Of a DNA stretch of 36,724 bases, positions 7,940 to 16,272 are shown piece after piece (position 1 is the stretch's first letter; every line of letters starts with the position of its first letter). The notes under the pieces are model-generated. The model was not told the origin of the DNA. It saw only the letters and a list, made by a program, of their open reading frames with translations, and did no database searches. The DNA comes from an uncultured Mycoplasmatota bacterium (GTDB taxonomy: Bacteria; Bacillota_I; Bacilli_A; RF39; UBA660), in NCBI GenBank assembly GCA_947365915.1, contig CANAXT010000010.1, positions 1 to 36,724 on the forward strand, in the 5' to 3' direction. Both the position numbers and the translations under genes were made by a program.

Positions 7940-9202
7940 TTAATTTTTTAGCGTTCCAATAGATACAACATAAATATAATCTTCTCTTTTATAAGAATAA
8001 TCTGCTCCAGTTAAAATCATTAAAAATGATGGTTCACCATATTTATCAGTATCCACTTTATCTTTAAATTTGTTTAAATTATTAGCAGCTTCTGGAATTT
8101 CACCAGCACCTAATTTTATTTCTATCGCCCCCCATTTTCCATCAGACATCTTTAAGATACAATCAACTTCAAAATCATTTTTATCTCTATAATATGATAA
8201 TGTTGCATCCATAGCATCTGCATATATTTTTAAATCTCTAATACACATATTTTCAAATATAAAACCAGTAAAATTTAAATCTTTAATTAAATCTTCTCTT
8301 TTTAAATTTAAAGAGGCAATAACTAGTGATGGATCTACCAGTTCTAATTTTGGTGAAACTCTTAATGGAGTTTTTGATCTTAAATTAAGATTGGTAGCAG
8401 GAATATATTCTAAAATATACAATTTTTCTAAAGTATTTAAATAATCATCTAAAGTCGGTCTAGAAACTTCATTGACAAATTCATTTTTTACATCATCCAA
8501 AATTGTTGTTTTACTAGTATTCGTTGATATATTTCTAGAAATACTTTTTAATACAGCACTCATTTTTGATAAATTTCTTTCTACACCATCTATTGTTTTT
8601 ATTTCCTCACTGAGTAAACTCTTAATATAATCCTTAGCTATTTTATATTTATTGTCACCAGATATATTAAGTGCCTCAGGCCATCCACCTCTTATCATCG
8701 CATTAATAAGACTATCAAAATCAAGATTAGAAACACCCTCAATATCCTTTCCATCAACAATATCACTTAAAGATACTTTTCCATTAGATTCACCAGACTC
8801 AAATAAAGACATAGGTCTCATTAATAATTTGGTAATTCTTCCTGTTCCTGTGTGCATAACACTATCTTCTAACGGTCTTGCTGAACTAGTTAATATATAT
8901 TGTCCTTTTAATCCTGTATGGTCGACATCAGTTCGAATAGAATCCCATACAACTGGATACATTTGCCATTCATCAAAAAGTTTTGGCTTTTCTCCTTCTA
9001 AAAATAATGATGGCTTCGTTTGATTCATTTTATCATATTGCATTTTCTTATCAGGATCTTGAAACTCTATATAACTTTTTGCTACTTGTCTTGCCGTCGT
9101 AGATTTCCCACACCATTTACATCCTTCAATTAATACAGCACCCATATATTCTAACTTATTTTGTAATAATCCATCAACAATTCTAGGTATATACTTTTCC
9201 AT
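7940..9202 (-). CDS. AAA family ATPase with DUF4143 domain
   Basis: A 420-aa protein of the AAA_14 plus DUF4143 type. The Walker A is GCKWCGKST (residues 27-35), followed by the usual PKLFDEWQMYP Walker B-like segment and an LTSSARP sensor region. Residues about 200-300 form the winged-helix part, and the C-terminal half is DUF4143. Near the end, a DFEVDCIL plus AIEIKLG pair matches the D/E-x-K core of the restriction-endonuclease-like fold common in this family. These ATPases are widespread and poorly understood; some act with toxins or in defence islands. The start at 9202 has a GGAGG-containing SD (GGAGGAGATACA) at good spacing. The 511-aa unknown gene follows 29 nt downstream. All key motifs are intact. 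Confidence 0.85.
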   Translation of the reverse strand: MEKYIPRIVDGLLQNKLEYMGAVLIEGCKWCGKSTTARQVAKSYIEFQDPDKKMQYDKMNQTKPSLFLEGEKPKLFDEWQMYPVVWDSIRTDVDHTGLKGQYILTSSARPLEDSVMHTGTGRITKLLMRPMSLFESGESNGKVSLSDIVDGKDIEGVSNLDFDSLINAMIRGGWPEALNISGDNKYKIAKDYIKSLLSEEIKTIDGVERNLSKMSAVLKSISRNISTNTSKTTILDDVKNEFVNEVSRPTLDDYLNTLEKLYILEYIPATNLNLRSKTPLRVSPKLELVDPSLVIASLNLKREDLIKDLNFTGFIFENMCIRDLKIYADAMDATLSYYRDKNDFEVDCILKMSDGKWGAIEIKLGAGEIPEAANNLNKFKDKVDTDKYGEPSFLMILTGADYSYKREDYIYVVSIGTLKN

Positions 9203-9257
9203 TGTATCTCCTCCATTTATTAAATTATACTATATCGTTTTGTTTTTATAAATACTT

Positions 9258-9388
9258 TTTTACATTTTAGCCACATTTTATTTTACATTTTGGCTGTATT
9301 TCATTTTACGTTTTGGCTACAAATTATTTTATATTTAACTAATAAAAAATTATACTCATTAAAATAAATATCATCATACATTTTGACA
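9258..9388. repeat. 23-nt-period degenerate tandem repeat, probable IS21-type element end
   Basis: Three clear copies of TTTTACATTTTGGCTACA-like sequence start at 9258, 9281 and 9304, exactly 23 nt apart. A degraded copy lies at 9327, and a further one (TACATTTTGACA) starts near 9377, close to three more periods away. Read on the minus strand the block starts TGTCAAAATGT and repeats TGTAGCCAAAACGTAAA. Multiple short terminal repeats beginning with TG are typical of IS21-family ends, where the transposase binds several sites. No istA or istB gene is present, so it would be a remnant; identity to a named IS was not tested. Confidence 0.5.
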
Positions 9389-9390
9389 AC

Positions 9391-9416
9391 AAAACAAAAA
9401 AACGCAACCATGCGCT
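9391..9416 (-). terminator. Rho-independent terminator of the engB-der operon
   Basis: On the minus strand, AGCGCA, an ACCA-complement loop (TGGT) and TGCGTT form a short stem closed by one G-U pair and followed by a long T-rich run (TTTTTTTGTTTTG). It starts 3 nt after the der stop codon. The repeat block at 9258-9388 ends within 3 nt of this site. Confidence 0.75.
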
Positions 9417-9418
9417 CC

Positions 9419-10735
9419 CTATAACTCCTGTTCCCCCTTATTCTTAAACCGAATCACAATTGGCGTTCCCTCAAAATCAAACGTCTCACGAATCTTATTC
9501 TCCAAATAACGCTCATAAGAAAAATGAACCAATCCCTTATTATTTACCTGCATATGAAACGTTGGTGGACAAGTACCAGCTTGATTACTAAAATAAATCT
9601 TTAACCGCTTTCCCTTATAAGAAGGAGGCAAATTAAGAGCATAAGCATCATTAATCACATCATTTAATAAACTCGTCTTAATTTCCCTTTTACTATTACT
9701 ATAAACCCTTTTAATCTCTGGCATCAACGTATGAATCCTTTTTTTCGTAAGAGCAGACAAAAACACAATTGGAGCATAAGTCATAAACTGAAATTCGCTT
9801 CGAATCTCCTTCGTAAAGCTCTTCATAGCAGATTCCTTATCCTCTACCGTATCCCACTTATTAACAACCAAAATAACAGCTTTTCCTGCCTCCAAAGCAT
9901 ACCCAGCAATATGCTTATCGTGTTCTACAATTCCAGTACTCGCATCAATCACAATCAAACAAACTTGAGAACGATCAATCGCTTTCATCGAACGCAGTAA
10001 ACTATACCTCTCTACATTCTCATATACCTTTCCACGTTTCCGCATCCCAGCTGTATCAATCACCACAAACTCCTCACCATGATACGTAAAAGGCGTATCA
10101 ATCGCATCACGAGTCGTTCCAGCAATCGAAGAAACAATCACACGATCCTCATTCAAAAGCGCATTCACCAAACTGCTCTTTCCAACATTCGGACGACCAA
10201 TCACCGAAAAATGAATCGCATTACAATCATCATCTTCCACAAAATTAAAATTCGCAGTAATTTCTTCTAACAAATCATAAATTCCTAAATTTTGTTCCCC
10301 ACTTACCTCAAAATACTGATCAAACCCTAACTCATAAAAATCATACTGATGCTCCTTAAAAAACTTACTATCCGTTTTATTAATCACAACATAAACATCC
10401 TTCTTAGACTTTCGTAACATATCACGAACAACCAAATCATTTGAAGTTAACCCTTCTTTTCCATCCACAACAAACAAAACCAAATCAGCCTCATCGATCG
10501 CTAATTCAGCTTGACCACGAATATCCACATTAAAACTTGCCTCGCCAGAATCAATTCCACCCGTATCAATCAAATGAAAACTCTTATCATTATGTACCAC
10601 AGTTCCATAAATCCGATCCCTTGTAATTCCAGGAGTATCCTCAATAATAGACACCTTTTTCCCAACCAAACGATTAAAAATAGTAGACTTTCCAACATTC
10701 GGTCTACCCAAAAGGGCAACTACAGGTTTCTTCAT
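9419..10735 (-). CDS. der: Ribosome assembly GTPase Der (EngA)
   Basis: A 438-aa tandem GTPase with two complete G domains and a C-terminal KH-like domain. The first P-loop GRPNVGKST is at residues 9-17 and the second GRPNVGKSS near residue 180. G3 motifs DTGG and DTAG follow each, and the G4 motifs are NKTD and NKWD. The C-terminus ends with the family's PIVIRFKNK segment. Der acts in late 50S subunit assembly and is essential in most bacteria; the length is standard. The start has a GAGGTGG SD. It is the last gene of the engB / 164-aa / der unit and is followed at once by a terminator. Confidence 0.98.
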   Translation of the reverse strand: MKKPVVALLGRPNVGKSTIFNRLVGKKVSIIEDTPGITRDRIYGTVVHNDKSFHLIDTGGIDSGEASFNVDIRGQAELAIDEADLVLFVVDGKEGLTSNDLVVRDMLRKSKKDVYVVINKTDSKFFKEHQYDFYELGFDQYFEVSGEQNLGIYDLLEEITANFNFVEDDDCNAIHFSVIGRPNVGKSSLVNALLNEDRVIVSSIAGTTRDAIDTPFTYHGEEFVVIDTAGMRKRGKVYENVERYSLLRSMKAIDRSQVCLIVIDASTGIVEHDKHIAGYALEAGKAVILVVNKWDTVEDKESAMKSFTKEIRSEFQFMTYAPIVFLSALTKKRIHTLMPEIKRVYSNSKREIKTSLLNDVINDAYALNLPPSYKGKRLKIYFSNQAGTCPPTFHMQVNNKGLVHFSYERYLENKIRETFDFEGTPIVIRFKNKGEQEL

Positions 10736-10779
10736 ACATTACCACCTCGCTTGCTCCATTATAACACAACATAAACCAA

Positions 10780-11274
10780 TTAACAAAGACTCTTATGAAA
10801 TAACTTCCCAAAATTCATCACTTTCCGCGCCTCTTCCCCATAAACCAAACTACTATACTCCAACAAACGAATATAACTAGACTTAGAAACTGACGAATCA
10901 ATTTGAAGAAAAAAATTATTTTGATATCGATAAAAACTAGACTTTTCCAAAACCTCAGAAGGCAAATCCAAAACATCCTCTACCTGATACAAAAAACCAT
11001 GATCCTTATTCACATGAATACTCATCTCTACTGAATGATCAAAATAATCCAAATAAGGAATATCATCACCCTCAATCTTTACAACAGTACCATAATTAGA
11101 ATCCATATAAATATCAATTTGATAAAACCCATTCATCTCTATCTCATAACAATCCTCTAACTTCAAAAACAACTCCTTAAAATAATCCTCTAACACATCC
11201 CGATTTAACACCTCAAAAGAAAAATTGGGCAAAAAAATAACCACGTTTTCTTGATCTAATTTCATGACTTTCAT
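10780..11274 (-). CDS. Uncharacterised protein between engB and der
   Basis: A protein of about 164 aa, soluble, with no recognised domain. The track starts at 11313, but a clear AGGTGA site precedes the ATG at 11274 (MKVMKLDQ), which I prefer; the upstream 13 residues lack an SD. The sequence begins with an alternating beta-type segment (VVIFLPNFSFEVL) and continues with FYQIDIYMD and VKIEGDDIPYLDYFD, suggesting a small alpha/beta fold rich in acidic and aromatic residues. The first strands recall a MecA-like adaptor N-terminus, but the match is too weak to name. It starts about 41 nt after the engB stop and ends 44 nt before der, so it is in the same operon as two ribosome-assembly GTPases. 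Confidence 0.75.
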   Translation of the reverse strand: MKVMKLDQENVVIFLPNFSFEVLNRDVLEDYFKELFLKLEDCYEIEMNGFYQIDIYMDSNYGTVVKIEGDDIPYLDYFDHSVEMSIHVNKDHGFLYQVEDVLDLPSEVLEKSSFYRYQNNFFLQIDSSVSKSSYIRLLEYSSLVYGEEARKVMNFGKLFHKSLC

Positions 11275-11315
11275 CTTATCACCTAGACTATTATATGAAA
11301 CAATCAAGATCATGG

Positions 11316-11897
11316 TTAAATAGTTCGAACAATTTTTTCTCCGATTTCTTCTTTTCCCTCTTTTGTAACACTAGAAAACAATACAAAATCATCCCCTACA
11401 ACAAGTTCTAGTTCATCTAAAATCGCATTTCTTTGACGTTGATGCAAAGTAACCCCCACCTTATCAATTTTAGTAGCTACAATCGTAACTGGCAACTTAT
11501 AATACTTTAAGAAATTATACATCATCAAATCATCACTTGTCGGCTTATGTCTAAAATCAACCAACAAAAATACTTGCTTCAAATTAGGACGATTTTTCAA
11601 ATAATCTTCCATCATCAAACCAAACTTTTTTTGCTTCGTCTTATTAATTGCAGCATAACCATATCCAGGAGCATCTACCAAATAAAAAGCATCATTCACC
11701 AAATAAAAATTAATCGTTTGCGTTTTCCCAGGAGTAGCAGAAGTTCTAGCATAATTTTTTCTATGAATCATGGTATTAATAAAACTACTTTTCCCAACAT
11801 TAGACCGTCCAACAAGTAAAAATTCAGGCTTATCATCTGTTGGATATTGACTACGTCTTACCGCACTCACCACCAAATCCACACTGTTAATTTTCAT
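11316..11897 (-). CDS. engB: Ribosome biogenesis GTP-binding protein EngB (YsxC/YihA)
   Basis: A 193-aa single-domain GTPase of the YihA/YsxC family. G1 is GRSNVGKSS (residues 30-38), the G2 threonine region is TSATPGKTQTINF, G3 is DAPGYG and G4 is TKID, closing with FSSVTKEG as G5. The family acts in 50S ribosomal subunit assembly and is essential in Bacillus; the length is normal. It is the first gene of the engB / 164-aa / der operon, with a near-consensus sigma-A promoter 40-70 nt upstream and an AAGGAAG SD. Confidence 0.97.
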   Translation of the reverse strand: MKINSVDLVVSAVRRSQYPTDDKPEFLLVGRSNVGKSSFINTMIHRKNYARTSATPGKTQTINFYLVNDAFYLVDAPGYGYAAINKTKQKKFGLMMEDYLKNRPNLKQVFLLVDFRHKPTSDDLMMYNFLKYYKLPVTIVATKIDKVGVTLHQRQRNAILDELELVVGDDFVLFSSVTKEGKEEIGEKIVRTI

Positions 11898-11938
11898 AAT
11901 ATGACTTCCTTTCTATATTGGAAATATTTAGTCTATTT

Positions 11939-11968
11939 ATTATAACATGTGATCATACACTTTGTCAA
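11939..11968 (-). promoter_or_regulatory. Sigma-A promoter of the engB-der operon
   Basis: On the minus strand, TTGACA (11968-11963), an 18-bp spacer and TATAAT (11944-11939) are both perfect consensus hexamers, about 40 nt upstream of the engB start. Confidence 0.85.
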
Positions 11969-11985
11969 AATACTTCACAAAATCC

Positions 11986-12642
11986 TCACGATTCTTTTTT
12001 TAATTTTACTTTTCCAATCTGAGTTTTCTCAACATAACAAGATACTTCAGTAAAATGTGGATCATAACCGTATTTTTCTCTACTAAAAGCCAAACACATA
12101 GAAGACCAATCTCTACCTTCATTTAATAAACGTTGGACCAATTCATCATGAAATACAACATTTCCTTCCTGATCACTTAAATCAACACAATTCTCCTCAC
12201 CATATAATTTCGCTTGAATATCACATTCTAACTTATCACAATAAAACGCAAATCGAGCCTCTTCCGTTTTCCGTTCATCAAATTCAAAAATCAATGACTT
12301 AATTTGATCTTGCCTTAATACATCACGAAGAATCATTTGCACTGCCTGATGTCCTTGAGATAACTTTTCCTCTATAGATACATCCCATAACGTCAAATCA
12401 CCAATCACAGTTTCCTCTAACTCATGAATTGCAAGCATAAACAACACACGAGAAATATCAATGTCGTAGCCATACTCTGACCACATAATAATAGCCAATT
12501 GCTGAACACCATAAACATGCTCTGCAATACTTTCTAATCGTTCTCTTTTTACATTCCATACCTTCCAACCAGAGCGAATCACATGTTTTAATTTATTGCA
12601 CAAAACATAATAACTCACCACTGCTGCAGCTTGTTTTTCCAT
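11986..12642 (-). CDS. HD-domain protein (YfbR-like phosphohydrolase)
   Basis: A 218-aa protein of the HD_3/COG1896 type. The metal-binding pattern is visible as EHVYGVQQ (first His), AIHELEE in place of the more common HD, and a downstream IGDLTLWD. The HE dyad is seen in several Firmicute members, so activity is possible but not certain. YfbR-like enzymes act as 5'-deoxynucleotidases; the exact substrate here is unknown. The start has a strong GAGGGGGGA SD. The gene is divergent from the ybaK-type gene, with its own sigma-A-like promoter in the shared intergenic region. Confidence 0.82.
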   Translation of the reverse strand: MEKQAAAVVSYYVLCNKLKHVIRSGWKVWNVKRERLESIAEHVYGVQQLAIIMWSEYGYDIDISRVLFMLAIHELEETVIGDLTLWDVSIEEKLSQGHQAVQMILRDVLRQDQIKSLIFEFDERKTEEARFAFYCDKLECDIQAKLYGEENCVDLSDQEGNVVFHDELVQRLLNEGRDWSSMCLAFSREKYGYDPHFTEVSCYVEKTQIGKVKLKKES

Positions 12643-12671
12643 CCAAATCCCCCCTCACAAAATTAATACTT

Positions 12672-12700
12672 ATTTTACCACCCACCACCATCAAAGTCAA
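12672..12700 (-). promoter_or_regulatory. Sigma-A promoter of the HD-domain gene
   Basis: On the minus strand, TTGACT (12700-12695), a 17-bp spacer and TAAAAT (12677-12672), about 30 nt before the start codon. Confidence 0.7.
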
Positions 12701-12713
12701 TCAAATAGAAAAC

Positions 12714-12741
12714 TTGTTTTTTTTTTAGAATATGCTACAAT
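12714..12741 (+). promoter_or_regulatory. Sigma-A promoter of the YbaK-family gene
   Basis: TTGTTT (12714-12719), a 16-bp spacer and TACAAT (12736-12741), with a GAGGAGGA ribosome-binding site and the ATG at 12759 close behind. The spacing to the start implies a very short leader. Confidence 0.7.
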
Positions 12742-12758
12742 AGAAATGAGGAGGATTT

Positions 12759-13226
12759 ATGGGACTACTAGAAGTGAGAAATGAATTTGAAAAAATTGGA
12801 ATTGTAGACCAAATTATTATTTTAGAAGAAAGCACCTCGACAGTCGAAGAAGCAGCCCATGCTCTTCATATAGAACCTGCTAGAGTCGCAAAAACAATCA
12901 CACTAAAATCAAAAGATGGATGTCTACTGGTTGTTACTGCAGGAAACCGAAAAATAGACAATTCCAAGTTCAAAAAAACATTCAAATTAAAAGCAAAAAT
13001 GCTAACACCAGAAGAAGCATTCGAATATACAGGTCATATGATAGGAGGAATTTGCCCATTCGGTTTAAAAAAACCTCTTCCAGTTTACCTTGATGTTTCT
13101 TTAAAAAAATTTACCAAAGTTTATCCAGCTTGTGGAGACGCACATTCTGCCATTGGATTAACCATAGAAGAATTAGAACAATATAGCCACATGACTGACT
13201 GGGTAGATGTAACAAAAGACCAATGA
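12759..13226 (+). CDS. YbaK/EbsC-family aminoacyl-tRNA deacylase
   Basis: A 155-aa single-domain protein of the YbaK/ProX editing family. The central LLVVTAGNRKIDNSKFKK segment, the LTPEEAFEYTGHMIGGICPFG motif and the late VYPACGD match the fold. These proteins hydrolyse mis-charged Cys- or Ala-tRNA(Pro) in trans. The conserved lysine expected in the editing pocket is present in the KSKDG/KIDNSKFKK region, though which lysine is catalytic cannot be fixed by eye. The gene is monocistronic, with its own promoter upstream and a terminator whose loop contains the stop codon. Confidence 0.88.
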   Translation: MGLLEVRNEFEKIGIVDQIIILEESTSTVEEAAHALHIEPARVAKTITLKSKDGCLLVVTAGNRKIDNSKFKKTFKLKAKMLTPEEAFEYTGHMIGGICPFGLKKPLPVYLDVSLKKFTKVYPACGDAHSAIGLTIEELEQYSHMTDWVDVTKDQ

Positions 13227-13239
13227 GGTCTTTTATTTT
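13214..13239. terminator. Terminator overlapping the YbaK-family stop codon
   Basis: AAAAGACC, loop AATGA and GGTCTTTT followed by ATTTTT. The TGA stop lies in the loop. The A-rich left arm means the stem can also work for the convergent minus-strand gene, so it is likely bidirectional. Confidence 0.8.
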
Positions 13240-14102
13240 TGATATAATGATTTCATTAAAATTGCTCCAACATCTTGTGTATTATGAGCTTCACAAATCG
13301 TAATTGGTTCCAGTCTCTTTTCCTTAATCGCATTAATATAATCTTCTGCCCTAGGATAATACTCCAAATCTTCTTCAAACAAAGACAATTGCCCTTTTTC
13401 TGGACGATCACCAAATGCTTTATGAACCTTTTCCCCCTTATCTGTATAATCTACAGGATACACATGAAAATGAGTCTGTAACAACTTATCTCTTCCAAGT
13501 TCAGATTCAATTTTATCAAGTACTGCTATCATCGCCTCCTTACTCTTCATAGATCCCAACTCTCTTGCATGAAGATGCGCAAAATCAATACAAGGATACG
13601 CAATAGGAACACGCTTACAAATTTCAATAATTTCATCTAAACTTCCTAACTGATTCACTTTCCCACCAATTTCAGGATAAAGATGAATAGACGAATCCAA
13701 TTCAGGAACGATTTCATTGAGAGCAGCAATCAACTGCTCAAGACCTTCCTTTCGATCCTGAAACCCTCCGCCTGGATGAAAAATAATACGATTTACTCCT
13801 AATATTTTTGCAAGCTCATAAGCTTTTTTTATTTCTAATTGTGACCGCTTTACAGTCTCTGGCTTCATAGAAGCCAAGCATATATAATATGGAGCATGAA
13901 TCGTCATCATAATATGATGCTTTAAAGCAAGATCACGATAAAGATTTGCCTGTTCTTCTTTCATGCGGATGCCATAAGTACATTGTAACTCAATCACATC
14001 TAAATTTAACTGTTCCAACCACTGAAAAATGTATTCTCTCTTTTTATATTCCTCAAAAAAATGAATTGGAAATCCTGCCACTCCAAATTTTGCTTTTTCC
14101 AT
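13233..14102 (-). CDS. Sugar phosphate isomerase/epimerase-like TIM-barrel protein
   Basis: A 289-aa protein of the xylose isomerase-like TIM-barrel superfamily (AP_endonuc_2). Metal-ligand motifs are visible as MTIHAPYYI, IIFHPGGGF, LYPEIGGK, CIDFAHLHA, THFHVYPVDY and a terminal ITICEAHN. The spacing follows the endonuclease IV/isomerase pattern of His/Asp/Glu ligands at the strand ends. The substrate cannot be inferred; endonuclease IV-type repair is less likely because the family hallmarks for DNA binding are not clear. The start has an AGGTGG SD. It converges with the ybaK-type gene and lies 40 nt downstream of the oxidoreductase start side, though on the same strand as it. Confidence 0.8.
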   Translation of the reverse strand: MEKAKFGVAGFPIHFFEEYKKREYIFQWLEQLNLDVIELQCTYGIRMKEEQANLYRDLALKHHIMMTIHAPYYICLASMKPETVKRSQLEIKKAYELAKILGVNRIIFHPGGGFQDRKEGLEQLIAALNEIVPELDSSIHLYPEIGGKVNQLGSLDEIIEICKRVPIAYPCIDFAHLHARELGSMKSKEAMIAVLDKIESELGRDKLLQTHFHVYPVDYTDKGEKVHKAFGDRPEKGQLSLFEEDLEYYPRAEDYINAIKEKRLEPITICEAHNTQDVGAILMKSLYQK

Positions 14103-14142
14103 AATACCACCTAAATTTATTATAAAGGAAAATCAAAAAACA

Positions 14143-15564
14143 TCAATGATAATACGTAATATTGTAATTACTAGGACCAATAATCACATGTCCATCCAAA
14201 TCAAACCTAGAACCATGACAAGGGCAATCCCATGTTTTTTCCACAGAATTAAATAACAAACTACACTTCATATGTGGACAACGATTATAAACAACATGTT
14301 CCTTTCCCCACTTATCCACATAAATTGCCAAATCTCCTTCAAAATAGACATTATCAGGATTCCATTTTTTACTTTTCCACACCTTATTTTCAATCATTGG
14401 CTTCATTCCACCATAAATAATTTTTGGCAATGACTCTATATGTAACTTTCGTAATGGAGAAAACAATTCCTCATAACGATTATAAATATCTAAAATCATA
14501 TCAGAAATAATTTTTCCAGCCAAATTACTATTCGTCATTCCCCAAGTATTATATCCTGTTGCCAAATAAAGATCTCTACTTCCCTTCTCCAATCTTCCAA
14601 TAAATGGAAGCTGATCAAACGTCATAATATCATGATTACTCCACATATACCTCGGCCTAAGCCCCATCTTCAAAACAGACTTCTCTAACACATCAAAATG
14701 TTTCTTGGAATCATACTTTTGATATAACGGATGTGACTCTGATGCATAAATCATATAACCATTTCGCTCATCCTGATGATAACGTATTGAAACGACGGGC
14801 TGATCCACACTAATAGCAGAATATGGTTCTACCTTTTCCACCTTAGCAGCCGATACATAAGATCGCTCTAAAGTACATTTTAAAGGAATCAAAAATGGAA
14901 ATAAAAAATAAGGATAATGACAAGCAAATACTATCTTTTTAGCGCATATAGACACCAATTCATTGCCACATATATAACCATGACTCCCTTTTTTCATAAA
15001 ATGAATATCCGTCTTCTCATAAAACTGAACCCCAGACTGCTTACAAATTTCTTTCAAAGATAAAATATATTTAATTGGATGAAACACATAAGTTCCGTCC
15101 ACCTTTATCGCATTTCCTTCTTGTTCCACCTCAACACCAAATTGTTCCAATAACCTCTTTTCTTCCATAACAGATGAATTCTCATGCTGTGAAAAAACAT
15201 AAGACACAACAGATTCAAAATCACAATCAATATGATGTTCCTCTATAATTGACCTAATCAATTCAATTGCCTCTAATTGAGAATCCAAATACTTTTTTGA
15301 TACATCTAGAGAATGTTTCTTTTTTAAATCACTATAAATCGTCTCTTGCAAATAAGTAATTTTCCCAGTCGTTCTAGCACTAATACCATGTCCAACTTTA
15401 TTTTTATCCACTACCACTACATTGAATCCCTTATTCCGAAGATGATAAGCAGTAGCAACCCCTGTCATTCCTGCCCCCACAATCAAGACATCACACGTAA
15501 TATCTTGTCTTAAAATAGACTCTTGATCATAAATATTTTCTAACCATATACTTTTTCGTTTCAT
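14143..15564 (-). CDS. FAD-dependent oxidoreductase with C-terminal Rieske [2Fe-2S] domain
   Basis: A 473-aa two-domain protein. The N-terminal DAO-type FAD domain opens with DVLIVGAGMTGVATA (Rossmann GxGxxG) and ends with TGYNTWGMTN near residue 340. The C-terminal Rieske domain has ligands in CPHMKC (Cys-x-His) and CPCHGSRFD (Cys-x-x-His). The first domain is related to glycine oxidase/DadA-like amine oxidases, and the Rieske fusion is a known Firmicute arrangement (YhfW-like in Bacillus); substrate and electron acceptor are unknown. A strong AGGAGG SD fixes the start. No heme or membrane anchor is seen. It is probably monocistronic with its own promoter, although the sugar-isomerase gene follows closely and might be co-transcribed. 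Confidence 0.9.
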   Translation of the reverse strand: MKRKSIWLENIYDQESILRQDITCDVLIVGAGMTGVATAYHLRNKGFNVVVVDKNKVGHGISARTTGKITYLQETIYSDLKKKHSLDVSKKYLDSQLEAIELIRSIIEEHHIDCDFESVVSYVFSQHENSSVMEEKRLLEQFGVEVEQEGNAIKVDGTYVFHPIKYILSLKEICKQSGVQFYEKTDIHFMKKGSHGYICGNELVSICAKKIVFACHYPYFLFPFLIPLKCTLERSYVSAAKVEKVEPYSAISVDQPVVSIRYHQDERNGYMIYASESHPLYQKYDSKKHFDVLEKSVLKMGLRPRYMWSNHDIMTFDQLPFIGRLEKGSRDLYLATGYNTWGMTNSNLAGKIISDMILDIYNRYEELFSPLRKLHIESLPKIIYGGMKPMIENKVWKSKKWNPDNVYFEGDLAIYVDKWGKEHVVYNRCPHMKCSLLFNSVEKTWDCPCHGSRFDLDGHVIIGPSNYNITYYH

Positions 15565-15610
15565 AAATTCCTCCTAATTCATTATGAATGAAAAAATTTA
15601 ATAATAAACA

Positions 15611-15630
15611 AAAAAAAGTCAATTCTGACT
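15611..15630 (-). terminator. Terminator of the two-gene anchored-protein operon
   Basis: On the minus strand, AGTCA, loop GAAT, TGACT and then TTTTTTTTG. It overlaps the stop codon of the 213-aa gene. Confidence 0.75.
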
Positions 15631-16270
15631 ATTTTCTGCACGTTAATCCCATACCCTCATAATAAGATTTCACACTATCAATACTTTGATTAAACTCTAA
15701 ATCAACAAACACACTACTAACTCCTGTTTCAGATTCTGCATTGATAGCATCACGATCAACATCAGCATAATTGGTAACTACATTAAATGAAAACGTATCA
15801 TTATTCAAATTCGATTTTACAGAAAAACCTTTATACTTTTTATAAATTTCTTCTGATTCTGTATAAAGCTCTTTTCGAATTGGCAATTCCTCTTTTCCAA
15901 TATCACTAATAGCCTTCATAGTTAATGTATAATCTTCCTTTTTAAGTTGCTTATCAACATAAGTAATTACCGTTTTTATACTAGTCGTATAATCATTATC
16001 TTTTAATGATTGTGAACATGTCATAGTAAGTGTTTTTCCAGCATTCGGATCTTTTGGCTCTTTTTTTACAGTACTACCACCTTTATCTGATCCAAAGTGA
16101 AAACCATTATCTCTAAAATTAACCCAACCTTTATACAAATATGGCATACATACCATAAATAGTAATACAACAGCAACTATCACAATGACCGTTTTTCGTT
16201 CAGAATCCATTTTTTTCCACGATTCCATCATTGATTTTAAAACACTTTTTTTCTCTTTTTTTTGTTTCAT
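15629..16270 (-). CDS. Membrane-anchored extracellular protein, paralogue of the next gene upstream
   Basis: A 213-aa protein with a basic N-terminus, one membrane helix (about residues 27-46, VIVIVAVVLLFMVCMPYLY) and an extracytoplasmic domain (type II orientation expected). The domain aligns by eye with that of the neighbouring 298-aa protein. Shared points are the opening TCSQ/SCRK cysteine, a central ISDIG..ELP/ISAIDATGQTDLP block, KGF, a VTNYADVD/VKTDYTKAD block, and a final LTCRK/YTCQ cysteine. The two conserved cysteines at the ends could form a disulfide. I cannot name the family. It starts 2 nt after the stop of the 298-aa gene, so the two form an operon. Confidence 0.75.
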   Translation of the reverse strand: MKQKKEKKSVLKSMMESWKKMDSERKTVIVIVAVVLLFMVCMPYLYKGWVNFRDNGFHFGSDKGGSTVKKEPKDPNAGKTLTMTCSQSLKDNDYTTSIKTVITYVDKQLKKEDYTLTMKAISDIGKEELPIRKELYTESEEIYKKYKGFSVKSNLNNDTFSFNVVTNYADVDRDAINAESETGVSSVFVDLEFNQSIDSVKSYYEGMGLTCRK

Positions 16271-16272
16271 TT

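Noticed and set aside
9258-9388. CRISPR-like array
   Set aside because: The period is only 23 nt with no distinct spacers, and copies are degenerate; no cas genes are present.
9731-10774. Three plus-strand ORFs (63-89 aa) over der
   Set aside because: Low-complexity Arg/Asn/Ile-rich shadows of der with no SD or conserved motif.
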